Assembly (NCBI GenBank): GCA_016840515.1
Contig: JAEOSF010000007.1
Location: 1 to 64,000 of the forward strand
DNA: 64,000 nucleotides
Direction of reading: 5' to 3'
Source: Candidatus Borrarchaeum yapensis
Lineage (GTDB): Archaea > Asgardarchaeota > Sifarchaeia > Borrarchaeales > Borrarchaeaceae
This document shows positions 48,076 through 58,458 of the stretch, one piece after another. How positions within the stretch are numbered: position 1 is the first letter of the stretch; each line of letters opens with the position of its first letter. The notes under the pieces were generated by a model, which worked only from the letters and a program-made list of their open reading frames with translations, searched no databases and was not told where the DNA came from. A program made the position numbers and the translations under genes.

Positions 48076-48691
48076 AATTTATCCAAATGTTCAACTCGGA
48101 AAAGATGTCGTGATTGATGATTTCGTCATAATTGGCGCACCGCCACGTAGGAAAAAACCAGGTGAACTAGCAACTACGATTGGAGATAATTCACACATAC
48201 GTTCACATTCAATTATTTATGCCGGCACAGAAATTGGAAATGGGCTAGAAACGGGACACGGAATAATGATAAGAGAGGGGAATAAAATAGGTGATGATTG
48301 CTCTATTGGAACGAATAGTGTTCTTGAGAATGACAATAATATTGGAAATAATGTGAGAATTCATTCTAATGTCTTCATCCCACAGTATACCGTAATAGAA
48401 AATAACGCTTGGATTGGACCTAATGTAGTGTTAACTAATGACCCCCATCCGCCCTGTGCAAAATGTATGAAGGGTCCAACCATCAAGAGATATGCCAGGA
48501 TTGGTGCACATTCTACAATACTGCCAAAATTGACCATTGGAGAAAATTCATTGGTCGGCGCAGGATCATTGGTCACAAAAGATGTTCCTCCAAATTCAGT
48601 TGTTATGGGACATCCCGCAAAGTTCATAAAAAGGATAACTGAAATTGAATGCAAATCCGGTATTCAAGAGAAACCCTATCAGGAGATGTAA
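48062..48691 (+). CDS. hexapeptide-repeat N-acetyltransferase (WbpD/WlbB-like)
   Basis: A 209-residue left-handed beta-helix acyltransferase. Hexapeptide units such as IGNNVRIHSNVFIP, IGPNVVLTNDPHP and IGENSLVGAGSLVTKDVPPNSVVMGHPAK (in parts) are typical. WbpD acetylates the 3-amino group of UDP-GlcNAc3NA. It starts with GTG inside the dehydrogenase gene, and its end carries the AGGAG of the aminotransferase gene. Confidence 0.9.
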   Translation: MDLLKIYPNVQLGKDVVIDDFVIIGAPPRRKKPGELATTIGDNSHIRSHSIIYAGTEIGNGLETGHGIMIREGNKIGDDCSIGTNSVLENDNNIGNNVRIHSNVFIPQYTVIENNAWIGPNVVLTNDPHPPCAKCMKGPTIKRYARIGAHSTILPKLTIGENSLVGAGSLVTKDVPPNSVVMGHPAKFIKRITEIECKSGIQEKPYQEM

Positions 48692-48693
48692 TA

Positions 48694-49776
48694 ATGATAC
48701 CTTTCGGAAAGCCTATCGTGACTGAAAAGCAAAAAGAGGCTGTATTAAACGTATTATCGACCACCTCATTTATCTTAGGCGAGAATGTTCACAAATTCGA
48801 AGAGGAATTCGCAGCTTATTGTGGAGCAAAGTATGGGATTGGTGTAAGTTCAGGTACTGAAGCTTTATACTTAGCTCTATTAACTGCAGGAATCACTGCG
48901 GGTGATGAAGTTATAACCGTACCAAATACCTTTATTGCGACATCAAACTCAATTATACATGCTAATGCTACTCCTGTATTTGTGGAAATCGATCCTATTA
49001 CATATACTATGGATGTAGATAAATTAAAAGAAAAAATCTCGAATAAAACACGCGCTATAATTCCCGTACATCTCTATGGACACCCAGCGGATATGGATCC
49101 GATCGTTGAGTTAGCCGCACAGTATGAGATTCCAGTAATTGAAGATGCGTGTCAGGCTCATGGTGGAAAATACAAAGGAACACCTACAGGCTCGATTGGT
49201 GATCTTGCATGTTTCAGTTTTTATCCTTCTAAAAATATGACAGTTTGTGGAGATGGTGGAATGATCGTGACAGACAACGAGGAATTTACTGAGAAAATCC
49301 GGATGTTACGAAGTCACGGTCAGAGGGTAAAAAATAGACATGATCTTATTGGATTTACCGCCCGGCTTAGCGAAATTTCAGCAGCAATTGGAAGAGAACA
49401 ACTCAAGGAGTTAGATAACTGGAATAAGAAAAGAAGGGCGAATGCAGCTTTATACGATGAGCTCCTAGAAAAAAATATTATTAAACCAATCGAAAAGGAA
49501 TGGGCATATCATGTATACCATTTGTATGTAGCTCAATGCGAAAAGCGAGATGAATTAGTAGACTTCTTGACCAAAAATGAAATTGGTGTAGGCATACATT
49601 ATCCAATCCCGATTCATCTACAACCGGCATATATTGATCGATTCGATTTTAGTTCAGGAATGTATCCTATAAGCGAAAAAATTGCTAATAAGATAATATC
49701 GCTCCCAGTTCATCCTGCACTCAATGAAGAAGATGTACAGTTTGTTGCAGAGAAAATCAGAGAATTTTATCGCTAA
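48694..49776 (+). CDS. PLP aminotransferase, DegT/DnrJ/EryC1 family (WbpE/WlbC-like)
   Basis: A 360-residue sugar aminotransferase. GVSSGTEALYLAL binds PLP phosphate, VIEDACQAHGGKYKG has the conserved Asp, and FSFYPSKNMTVCGDGG carries the Schiff-base lysine at about residue 183. It would aminate the 3-keto sugar made by the dehydrogenase. The ATG at 48694 is chosen for the AGGAGATG six bases upstream. Confidence 0.93.
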   Translation: MIPFGKPIVTEKQKEAVLNVLSTTSFILGENVHKFEEEFAAYCGAKYGIGVSSGTEALYLALLTAGITAGDEVITVPNTFIATSNSIIHANATPVFVEIDPITYTMDVDKLKEKISNKTRAIIPVHLYGHPADMDPIVELAAQYEIPVIEDACQAHGGKYKGTPTGSIGDLACFSFYPSKNMTVCGDGGMIVTDNEEFTEKIRMLRSHGQRVKNRHDLIGFTARLSEISAAIGREQLKELDNWNKKRRANAALYDELLEKNIIKPIEKEWAYHVYHLYVAQCEKRDELVDFLTKNEIGVGIHYPIPIHLQPAYIDRFDFSSGMYPISEKIANKIISLPVHPALNEEDVQFVAEKIREFYR

Positions 49777-49794
49777 TACCCAGTACTAGCATGA

Positions 49795-50514
49795 ATGATA
49801 CCAATGAGAACAATTGCAATAATTCCTGCAAAGGATGAAGAAAAAAAAATTGGTATCGTAGTTAATGGCATTCTAAAATACGCAGAAGAACTTGTAGACG
49901 AAGTAATAGTAATAGATGATGGTAGTAGCGATGAGACAGCGATTGTAGCTGAAAAAAGTGGTGCAACCGTCATATCTCATCCTAAAAATAAGGGGGTGGG
50001 AGCTGCTATTAGAACAGGCATCGACTACGCCATACAAAATAACTTTGGCATTTGTGTTGTAATGGGCGGAGACGCACAGGACGATCCACGCGAAATGAAT
50101 CGTGTGATTTCGCCTATAGTCAATGAGGCATATGATTTTGTACAAGGATCTAGGTTTTATGGGGCAGTAATAAATTTTCCCATTTTCCGGAAAATTACTA
50201 CATATTTATTCAGTCTTTTTTTTAAGATAGTTGCAGGAGCTAAAATAACAGATGCTTCTAATGGATACAGAGCATTCCGTACTAAAATAGTAAAAGATCA
50301 AAGAATCAATCTTCATCAAGACTGGTTGGATAGATATGAACTAGAACCTTATTTACTTCTGCAGACTATCAAAAAGGGCTATAAAATCACAGAAGTCCCA
50401 GTTACCAAGATGTATTTTAAGGAATTAGGCTACTCCAAAATGAAACCTATCTTAAGTTGGTGGCATATTTTAAGGCCGCTCATTAAGGAAATTTTTCATA
50501 GAATTTCTATCTAG
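49795..50514 (+). CDS. GT2 glycosyltransferase, dolichyl-phosphate type
   Basis: A 239-residue cytoplasmic family 2 transferase. AIIPAKDEEKKIG, VIDDGSSDETA and VMGGDAQDDP (metal-binding) are GT-A motifs, and DASNGYRAF is the DPM-like acceptor-side motif. No C-terminal membrane segment. ATG at 49795; a second ATG three codons on. It follows the sugar-nucleotide cassette by 18 bases and may transfer its product to dolichyl phosphate. Confidence 0.88.
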   Translation: MIPMRTIAIIPAKDEEKKIGIVVNGILKYAEELVDEVIVIDDGSSDETAIVAEKSGATVISHPKNKGVGAAIRTGIDYAIQNNFGICVVMGGDAQDDPREMNRVISPIVNEAYDFVQGSRFYGAVINFPIFRKITTYLFSLFFKIVAGAKITDASNGYRAFRTKIVKDQRINLHQDWLDRYELEPYLLLQTIKKGYKITEVPVTKMYFKELGYSKMKPILSWWHILRPLIKEIFHRISI

Positions 50515-50622
50515 ATTTTTCTATAAAGCACATCTGTCGCAAGTGGACTTTGGTCATTTTTACAGATCCTATCAGATATCAAACATAGTCATAAAATAAA
50601 ATTTCTTGATTCCTTCTTTTTC

Positions 50623-51921
50623 TCATTTATGGGATTTCTCTTTCTTCACAAAATGATACAGCTGTAATATGAATTCCTTATCGTTCAAAATTGAAATCCT
50701 ATTTTCGTATAGATTTTTGTTGAAATGGATTAAGGCAATCGCGACCATATAAAGAACAACATAGGTTATCGACATGGAAAAAAATATAGTAGCTGTCACT
50801 TCTAACCTTTTTGATAAGAAAGCCAACCCGTAGATAATGATCGTTAGATAAGTGGTTATATGATATGCAATAATCCAGAAAGCAAAATAGGTGAACTTTT
50901 TAAAACAATTCATGAAAATTAATACAAATGGGAATGCATATACGACGTATTGATATCCCGCCATCTTGAAAGTCAACAAAAAAATTAAACTAACAATTGA
51001 AAATCTTTTTATTAAAGCCCTATCCGTACTGAGCGGGTTCTCTTTTTTTATTTCGTAAAAATAATCTGCTAGAACATAGATGAATATACTCCCTACCTGA
51101 ATCCAAACTGAAATGACAGATACTAACTCATTTCCTCTAGATATCAAGAAGATCCAATACCAAATCGAGTATGGTACAGATATTCTAGTTGCTTGAAAGA
51201 AAATCCCGGAAAGAATTTTCGTCCCAAAGATTAAATAAAATGGAATGTGAATTAACACTGTTAAGGCAAGTATGCTCCCCACATATATTACCGTTTTTTT
51301 GAAACCATCTCGTTCGAAATAATACCATATCAACGGAATTGTGAATAATATTGGATAGAATTTCGTCAAAATGGCTATGGTGATCGATATCCAAGCATAC
51401 CAAGGCCTATTTTCAACGGCGAAATATAAAGTGGAAACAATAAAGGCCATAGGAAGCAATTCCCATCGACTTATAGTTATCCACCAAACTACAGGTAATA
51501 GAATGAAAATAAACATTATATTTGAAGCATAGATCCTTTCAAAATAACGTGAAACCAGTCGCATTGTCAAAATAACAGTAATAATTTCAAATAACACGTT
51601 AAGCAGTCCCATATATATCACATGATAATGAAATGGAAGTAAAAAAGGTATACGTGACGCCATTAGAGATCTAGTGGTAACTGCCGCTTGTCCTACCCCA
51701 ATTAGATATGCTACTCCTAAAACAGGAAATTCAAACAGATATTGGAACCGTTCTATTTTAGATGATCTCATTAAAATTATCTTATAATCAAGCCATTCAG
51801 CAAGCCATGTAAACATGTACCATTTGCTTTCCGCTATTGAAAACGTTGAAAACACAATAACAAAATACACGAAATTCACGAAAATTATGAAGAATATCAT
51901 ATAGAGTTCATTTTTTCTCAT
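50623..51921 (-). CDS. multi-pass membrane glycosyltransferase (GT87/mannosyltransferase-like)
   Basis: A 432-residue membrane protein with about ten membrane helices. The first loop and the segment WEL LPMAF followed by KFYPILFTIPLIWYYFERDG resemble DUF2029/GT87-type mannosyltransferases that use polyprenyl-phosphate sugars. Assignment rests on topology and this region. It is oriented opposite to the neighbouring glycan genes. Confidence 0.68.
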   Translation of the reverse strand: MRKNELYMIFFIIFVNFVYFVIVFSTFSIAESKWYMFTWLAEWLDYKIILMRSSKIERFQYLFEFPVLGVAYLIGVGQAAVTTRSLMASRIPFLLPFHYHVIYMGLLNVLFEIITVILTMRLVSRYFERIYASNIMFIFILLPVVWWITISRWELLPMAFIVSTLYFAVENRPWYAWISITIAILTKFYPILFTIPLIWYYFERDGFKKTVIYVGSILALTVLIHIPFYLIFGTKILSGIFFQATRISVPYSIWYWIFLISRGNELVSVISVWIQVGSIFIYVLADYFYEIKKENPLSTDRALIKRFSIVSLIFLLTFKMAGYQYVVYAFPFVLIFMNCFKKFTYFAFWIIAYHITTYLTIIIYGLAFLSKRLEVTATIFFSMSITYVVLYMVAIALIHFNKNLYENRISILNDKEFILQLYHFVKKEKSHK

Positions 51922-52450
51922 AAACCCCGCCTTTCATAAGGGCTCTAAATTCTCTTAAAATATCATGTTCACGCTTTTTAGCATTGTTTGAAGACTGTAT
52001 TTAACTTATAAGGGAATTTATTCTCAAGGTTAATCAATTGATCTATATTAATGCTTCTTAGGAGAAACAGAGATCATAAAGATTGTTGTAGTTATTAACA
52101 AAAAATAAAACAGAATTCTTTTGATGAGGGCGTCAATGGTTTTTACGAGTAAAGTAGATTAAAATCAATTCGTTACTAGTCTATATGGAGATTCTAAACA
52201 CGCTTTCAATAGCCATCTCATTTACTTGACGTATCCTCAATTTCATAAACTAATGAAATTTTATATTTTCGTCCAGACAAAAAGCAATTAAATTCTTCGA
52301 CACCTAAGAGATCTTCAATGAAATTTAACGAATTTATTACCAACAAATTAAAATATTGATGTTGTATTTGCTACCTTCGAAGATTTACGAGTCTATTATT
52401 AAAAATTAAGAATCTCGGGCACTCATTCTAAGAATATATGGCGATGTTAG
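51922..52450. other. AT-rich divergent intergenic region
   Basis: About 530 bases between two divergent membrane glycosyltransferase genes. Only AT-rich DNA with several TATA-like runs is seen; no gene, RNA or repeat can be supported. Confidence 0.45.
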
Positions 52451-54343
52451 ATGCAAAAATACAATAAATATACATCCTTCATATTGCTCATACTGATAGT
52501 AGCATTAGGGTTTCTCTTACGGGTTTATAATGTAGGGTATCCATTAATGAAAGTAGGTGATGAGGTAGAGCATGCTATAGTTGCTAATAATGCTATGAAA
52601 CATTTTAGTAGATTGACTTTGTTCGATGACCCCTATTTAGCACCAGTTAAAAACGGTGGTTGGAGAGATTGGCCTAAAGCTCATGTTTGGCTCAATAAGC
52701 CGCCATTTAGTTTTTGGTTGATAGCACTATTCATGTTTATTTTTGGTCCAAATGAGTTTGGATACAGAATTACAGCTGTTCTATTAGGTACTTGTTCCCT
52801 TTTTATCACCTTCTTGATTTCTAGAAGATTATTCGGGGAAAGAACAGGATATTTGGCTGCATTTATTCAAGCAATTTGTCCCATAACCGTATTATTTGAT
52901 CGCGGTACCTGGATACCAGGTGGAATTTTTGCTATCTTTAGTTTTTGGCTTGAACTTACTGTATTATGTATTATTATTAGTTATCAAGAGAGGAAGAATA
53001 TTTTCTATATATTTGCGGGACTTTTTAGCGGAATTAGTTATTTATCGTTGTCATTTGTTGGTTTTATACCCATCCTCGCGTTAGTCATAAGTTTATTCTA
53101 CAAAAAGTTAAAAAATAAGGTGGGAAGAGAATCATATACACTTTTACTGTATGTCATAATAGTCTCTTCTCTGATAATAATTCCGTGGGAGATAAATTCA
53201 TTTCTTCAATATGGGCGGGTGTACCCAACAGAGTTGTTCACGCACTTAACTGTAAGTTTAGCGCCATCAGGACCTTGGTATTATCATTTGGAGATATTAA
53301 ACGAAAATTTGTTAGGGCCTTTATTCATCTTGTTTATCTTAGGATTCATTACTCATTTTAAACGAATTAAACACTCATTTTCAATGTCAGATCTATATTT
53401 GTTGTCTTTAATTCTCCCAAGCATTATTATTTTTTCTCTCGCTAAATCAAAATTTCCCCATTTTCTTTTTCCGATCTATCCATATTTCTACATAATAATC
53501 TCTAACTTTTTAAGCGATCAAACTGATCTTATAAGGCAAAAGGGGTTTTCATTGTTCCATCTCTTTTTAGTAGCATTTACCTTTATTTGGGTGATTAATG
53601 AGATTCAAGAGCGCTTTTTGATTTTCGAATACATAATGATTCCTTTTTCAGTTCTTCTGTTTTCATTTCTACTAATTGATTCTACAAAATATCCTTATAT
53701 TATTAGGATAAAACAGGAAAAGACTTTTGTTATCAAACTTATACTGTTTTTTGTTTATTTAATCGGCGCATGTTTATTCGGACCATTTTGGATTTTTAGT
53801 AAAAATGTCTTAGGAAAACAGTATTTTTTAATAGTAAGTCGGCTCGTTGAATTCAATCAGGATTTTTCATTCTTTGGGAGCAGTTTCTTTATTTCAATAG
53901 CCGTTCTAATTCCATTTCTCTGTATTTTTTATAATAAGCAGATGAAAAAATCTCGCATATTTTTTCCGCGACTTAAAATAACTATTGTACTATTTATTTC
54001 ACTATTATTTATCAGTGGCACACTCATTACATTACTTGGATGGACTACTCAAGGTTGGGCATGTTTGTTTAATCAACGCTTTCAATATCGTGAAGTGGGG
54101 TATTTTATAAGAGAAAACACAGATCCAAAGACTGTAATTTACGGATTAGATGAAATAGATAGTTATAAAATAATGTTTTATTCAGACAGAACTGCATTAC
54201 CTGGATATCCTTCATTAGAGAGAATCAACGAATTAAAATTGAGAGGATATGACGTATTGATACTCTCAAACACGTCTCAAGTGCCCTACGAAGCAAATTT
54301 AATTTATGCTGAAGAACAAGGAATCTTTCTGTATGTTCTTTAA
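52451..54343 (+). CDS. ArnT/PMT-type membrane glycosyltransferase
   Basis: A 630-residue membrane protein. After a first helix (6-26), VGDEVEHAIVANNAM contains the acidic catalytic pair typical of the first luminal loop in GT-C enzymes; RDWPKAHVWLNKPPFSFWLI matches the 'KPP' region of ArnT/PMT-like enzymes. About 11 membrane helices and a small extracellular C-terminal domain (about 545-630) follow. It would transfer a lipid-linked sugar to a surface acceptor. Confidence 0.85.
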   Translation: MQKYNKYTSFILLILIVALGFLLRVYNVGYPLMKVGDEVEHAIVANNAMKHFSRLTLFDDPYLAPVKNGGWRDWPKAHVWLNKPPFSFWLIALFMFIFGPNEFGYRITAVLLGTCSLFITFLISRRLFGERTGYLAAFIQAICPITVLFDRGTWIPGGIFAIFSFWLELTVLCIIISYQERKNIFYIFAGLFSGISYLSLSFVGFIPILALVISLFYKKLKNKVGRESYTLLLYVIIVSSLIIIPWEINSFLQYGRVYPTELFTHLTVSLAPSGPWYYHLEILNENLLGPLFILFILGFITHFKRIKHSFSMSDLYLLSLILPSIIIFSLAKSKFPHFLFPIYPYFYIIISNFLSDQTDLIRQKGFSLFHLFLVAFTFIWVINEIQERFLIFEYIMIPFSVLLFSFLLIDSTKYPYIIRIKQEKTFVIKLILFFVYLIGACLFGPFWIFSKNVLGKQYFLIVSRLVEFNQDFSFFGSSFFISIAVLIPFLCIFYNKQMKKSRIFFPRLKITIVLFISLLFISGTLITLLGWTTQGWACLFNQRFQYREVGYFIRENTDPKTVIYGLDEIDSYKIMFYSDRTALPGYPSLERINELKLRGYDVLILSNTSQVPYEANLIYAEEQGIFLYVL

Positions 54344-54408
54344 GGTTTAATGTTCAATAAGTATTAACACAAATTTTTAGTGCTTCAAAAATCTTATATT
54401 TTCGAAAA

Positions 54409-55533
54409 ATGTTCCCTGATATCTGCATTTCTAGACCCGGTGTTATGTTTATGGAATTTTTGTATAATTGTGCGAAGTTGCCAAAAGATCACAAATCTTT
54501 GTCAATTATAAATTCAGCTGCTGAGCGATTATTTAAACGGCTTAAAAATCTTAGAGTTGAAGAACTAGATATCTCGGATTATAATAGAACATATCTAAAA
54601 AGTTATTTAGAGGACCTATATGGCACATTGCAAAAATATTCTTATATCTTAGCATTATCTTTAAGCACTTCTAATTTGTCTCTTAATAAACTTACCTTCA
54701 TAGACTATGGCGGCGGAACAGGAATATTAAGTTTATTGGCTAAAGAATGTGATATTGGTACAGTGATCTATAACGATATTTATGATGTTTCATGCAAAGA
54801 TGCGAAAACAATCGCCCAAATTATTGGAAATGAAATTGATTATTATATTCAAGGTGAAATTGACGATTTAATCAAATTTCTAAGGAAAAAATCAATGTCT
54901 TGTAATGCTATAGCATCATCTGATGTTATAGAACACATATACGATATAACCAAATTTTTCCAAAAAATGAAGTTTTTACCTGGAAAATCAATAACAGTGG
55001 TAATGAGTTCAGGCGCAAATATGTTAAATCCCATAATCAATAGATCAATAATGAAACAACAAAGGGAAATAGAATATACAGATAGAGTTAAAATAAAAGG
55101 GCATAAGAAAAGGGATTGCCTAAAGGCTTATTCAAAAGTTAGAAGAGAGATTATTTCTAATTTCGAAGGTTTAACCAACGAGGAAATTGCAAGGCTGACT
55201 AAAGCAACTAGGGGTATGATAAAAGAGGATATCGAAAAAACCATATCTGTATATCTTAAAACAAGTCGACTACCTAAAGAACCAATCCATCCTACAAATA
55301 CATGCGACCCGTACACCGGAAATTGGGCAGAACATTTAATGGATCCGTTTAAATTAAAAGAAATTTTAGCAGAAGAAGGCTTTAAGGTAGAGGTCCTAAA
55401 TGGGTATTATACCGAATCTAAAGACATCATAAGAAGAATAATTTACAGTCTTTTGAATCTCTCTATTACCAAATTAAAGAAGCAGGGCATTAGATTGTCT
55501 CCGTTTTATACGATTTATGGTGTTAAGAATTGA
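54409..55533 (+). CDS. SAM-dependent methyltransferase-like protein
   Basis: A 374-residue soluble protein. IDYGGGTGILSLLAKECDIG at about 103-122 is motif I of class I methyltransferases, VIYNDIY is the acidic strand 2 end, and IASSDVIEHIYD is motif IV/V. Long N- and C-terminal helical regions are not recognised. Probably modifies a glycan or lipid; substrate unknown. ATG at 54409, with another at 54445. Confidence 0.75.
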   Translation: MFPDICISRPGVMFMEFLYNCAKLPKDHKSLSIINSAAERLFKRLKNLRVEELDISDYNRTYLKSYLEDLYGTLQKYSYILALSLSTSNLSLNKLTFIDYGGGTGILSLLAKECDIGTVIYNDIYDVSCKDAKTIAQIIGNEIDYYIQGEIDDLIKFLRKKSMSCNAIASSDVIEHIYDITKFFQKMKFLPGKSITVVMSSGANMLNPIINRSIMKQQREIEYTDRVKIKGHKKRDCLKAYSKVRREIISNFEGLTNEEIARLTKATRGMIKEDIEKTISVYLKTSRLPKEPIHPTNTCDPYTGNWAEHLMDPFKLKEILAEEGFKVEVLNGYYTESKDIIRRIIYSLLNLSITKLKKQGIRLSPFYTIYGVKN

Positions 55534-55694
55534 TTGTAGCATCTAAGAAACCTTATTATAGTTTTGAGGATTGTTTATTCAAAAAATGCATAATTTAATT
55601 TACAGGGAAAATCACCAATCTTTCTGTATCTCCTACGACCTCTAGTTAATAATGCAAAACTTATATCTGCATCCAGCGCATATGAGGTAAAAAA

Positions 55695-57377
55695 GTGCTC
55701 AGTAAAGATAATAATTCAGCATTTACGAAATTTCTAATTCGATTAGGGCGTTTCACTCAAGAAACACTCAAAAAACATCTTAATTATTACACAATTTCTC
55801 TCATATTAGTAGTTTGTCTTTATAATATTCTTCTTTATAATCTTAAGATTCTAGAAATGAGTTGGGATGGCGCAGCTCATGCTAGCAATGGAATTATCCT
55901 GCATGATATGATTCGAGATGTCATCATAAGGGATCATAATTTTTCTCCTTTTGCTTTGTATGATTATATTCTTAAATTTAATTTAGAATGGTATGCCTCG
56001 CTTGGTGGATCGATTGCTCACTACGGGCTTTTTGTGCCATTCCTCTTCATGCTTTCTTATTTCATTTTAGGAATTTCCTATTCTTCTGCATATCTTGTTA
56101 TTATTATCATGGGAAATATCTGTATCTTAACAACTTTCTTCTTAGGGGCAGAGTTATTCGATAGACGTATTGGTTTGCTTGCAGCGCTTTTTCTAGCATT
56201 TTCATCGGTGTTTTTCGCATTTTCAAAAACAGCACTCCTGGACATTCCTGCAACGACGATATTCACTCTTTCAATTTATTCACTAATTCTCACCAAGAAA
56301 AAGTTAAAGAAAAAACAAGATCCAAAAAAGCAATCATTTCTTACTGGTTTACTTGTAGGCCTAGCCTTTATGACGAAGCCTACAAGTATCCTTCTTCTTC
56401 TTGTAATAAGTTTAGCATTTATTCTAAACTATGCGCATATAATAAAGGATCGAGGACTTTTAGAATGTTGCCAAAAACTGATTAAGACCCTGAAAAGTAA
56501 TTTATGGATTTTCTATGGCATAATCCCCGCTCTTCTCTTAATTAGCTTCCAAGCAGGCATCATTATATTTTCGGGTTCGATTAAGATTTGGTTAGCTTAT
56601 GGAACAAATGAGCCCCAAACATTCCTAGTAACAGTTCAAGGATGGCTTTTCTATATTATAAGAATTGGACTTACAATTCCAGAATTGGGAGGAGTACTCA
56701 TTGGCTTGTGTTATGCAATTTACAGAAGGACAAAGAAGGATAAGTTATTACTTTCATGGTATTTTGTCATATACATAATCTTCTCATTTATTCAAGATAG
56801 AGAAGCAAGATACTTTCTACTAGCATTTCCTGTCATTTTTCTACTATCTGCGCGTGCTCTGATTAAGATACATGATCGTGTAAAAAAATATCGTCCTAGT
56901 ACTGTTAATGTAGGAACAATCGTTGTAATCGCAATAATATTCCTTGTTGGATTGGTAAATACACTGCAGCATCCTTATCCCTATTTTTATAATCCTCAGA
57001 TGCCTACATCCGAGACTGTAATGGAAGACGCTGCCATATTTTTAGTAGAAAACAAAGCAAAAACTATGCAATTGACATTAAATCCAACTATATCACCATC
57101 GGCGATGACTTTCTATATACTTAAACATGATCGAGAACATGAAACGAGATATTTTGACGTATTATGGACAACAAGAGGAGAACTGACTGTTGATGAATTC
57201 AGAGACTTTATTAAACAACTTAACATTTCACATTTACTTATTTCAGATCCAGGAAATATCCCAATGTATGAAAACTTAGATAAATATGTTAATTATATCT
57301 TAGAAAATCCTAAAGAATTTAGCCTAGTTAGAATCTTTCAAGGAGAATACAGCATTTACATTTATAATGTGCAATAA
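55695..57377 (+). CDS. PMT-family (GT39-like) membrane glycosyltransferase
   Basis: A 560-residue membrane protein. SWDGAAHASNGIILHDM in the first loop has the conserved Asp of GT-C enzymes; about ten helices follow, with SKTALLDIPATTIF and QDREARYFLLAFP typical of the PMT/ArnT superfamily. A soluble C-terminal tail (about 445-560) lies outside. It starts with GTG at 55695 behind ATGAGGT. Confidence 0.85.
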   Translation: MLSKDNNSAFTKFLIRLGRFTQETLKKHLNYYTISLILVVCLYNILLYNLKILEMSWDGAAHASNGIILHDMIRDVIIRDHNFSPFALYDYILKFNLEWYASLGGSIAHYGLFVPFLFMLSYFILGISYSSAYLVIIIMGNICILTTFFLGAELFDRRIGLLAALFLAFSSVFFAFSKTALLDIPATTIFTLSIYSLILTKKKLKKKQDPKKQSFLTGLLVGLAFMTKPTSILLLLVISLAFILNYAHIIKDRGLLECCQKLIKTLKSNLWIFYGIIPALLLISFQAGIIIFSGSIKIWLAYGTNEPQTFLVTVQGWLFYIIRIGLTIPELGGVLIGLCYAIYRRTKKDKLLLSWYFVIYIIFSFIQDREARYFLLAFPVIFLLSARALIKIHDRVKKYRPSTVNVGTIVVIAIIFLVGLVNTLQHPYPYFYNPQMPTSETVMEDAAIFLVENKAKTMQLTLNPTISPSAMTFYILKHDREHETRYFDVLWTTRGELTVDEFRDFIKQLNISHLLISDPGNIPMYENLDKYVNYILENPKEFSLVRIFQGEYSIYIYNVQ

Positions 57378-57413
57378 CCAATTTGATCTAAAAGCTATAA
57401 CGATTGCGCAACT

Positions 57414-58349
57414 TCAATCGATCAACTTTAGTTTTTTAGCCAAATTATTCATAGAAACATATTCAACATTATAGTTATTTTCTAACAAATTACAAATATT
57501 TAAGAGACTCTTATAATTTTCCTCAGAACATCTAATCTTTTTAGTATCATGTTCTACAAATTCCCATGAATGTGCAAAAAAAACTAAATGTGGTTTAAAT
57601 CCAAATGAAATTTGATAAGATGTTACAATTTCTACGAAATCTAAGAACTCATTTTTGCTCATTGACAGAACACTTGGGAAAGTCAACCGATCATAATAGA
57701 CAAGTGGAATTATATGATACTTTAATTGGAATTTAGGTATGGGGTTAGCAGTATGAGGAATCATTAATAAACTATCATAAAACTTGGGTAGAGGTTTAAC
57801 TCCTAAATAAGATGGAAGAGAAGAGTCTATCTTAAAGCCATAGTTCTTTATTAAAGACAAGGTTTTCTTATTAATTATCAAATTAGGTGCCCTAAACGAA
57901 GTGGGTCGCTCTAAATCATTTTCTTCAAAAATATCTAAAGAGATTGTAATTAGTTTTCTCTTTTGTTTTAAATTCAGAGATTTTTTTCTATCCCACCACT
58001 GTTCATATCCCCAAAGTTCGTGAGCATATCCATGCAAGCCTAATTCATGTGTTTTTTGAAGATTTTTAAATTGAGTTGAAAAATCTTTTATGAGATTTGC
58101 TTGAATAAACAAAGTCGCCTCAATATTTTTTGATTTAAGTAATTTGTTCATCCTACGCAGAAAATTGCCGATTGGTTCAATCTTATTATGGTTTATTGGA
58201 TCCTTTTCTATATCGAAAGTTAATGAAACTGCTAATTCTTTTACTTTATGTCTTTTAGTTCTTCTACTTGTTAGAATCTTTTTCAATAAATTGTAGTGTA
58301 AATAAATGGGAAGTCTACTATCAGATAATAAACTTCTTAGATTTTCCAT
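57414..58349 (-). CDS. polysaccharide deacetylase (NodB-like)
   Basis: A 311-residue carbohydrate esterase family 4-like protein. SLTFDIEKDP at about 43 holds the catalytic Asp pair, LGLHGYAHELWG at about 104 the metal histidines, and SFRAPN at about 152 motif 3. No signal peptide, so it may act on a cytoplasmic lipid-linked glycan. Its 3' end faces the GT39-like gene. Confidence 0.85.
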   Translation of the reverse strand: MENLRSLLSDSRLPIYLHYNLLKKILTSRRTKRHKVKELAVSLTFDIEKDPINHNKIEPIGNFLRRMNKLLKSKNIEATLFIQANLIKDFSTQFKNLQKTHELGLHGYAHELWGYEQWWDRKKSLNLKQKRKLITISLDIFEENDLERPTSFRAPNLIINKKTLSLIKNYGFKIDSSLPSYLGVKPLPKFYDSLLMIPHTANPIPKFQLKYHIIPLVYYDRLTFPSVLSMSKNEFLDFVEIVTSYQISFGFKPHLVFFAHSWEFVEHDTKKIRCSEENYKSLLNICNLLENNYNVEYVSMNNLAKKLKLID

Positions 58350-58458
58350 TTAATTAAACACCCGATTTTAAGATTTTACGTCTAAAAAACTGCATCTTAC
58401 GTTAAAACTTTTTTCTTCATCAAAATATCCCGAAGTCATTCAAGGAACTAAAGATAAC

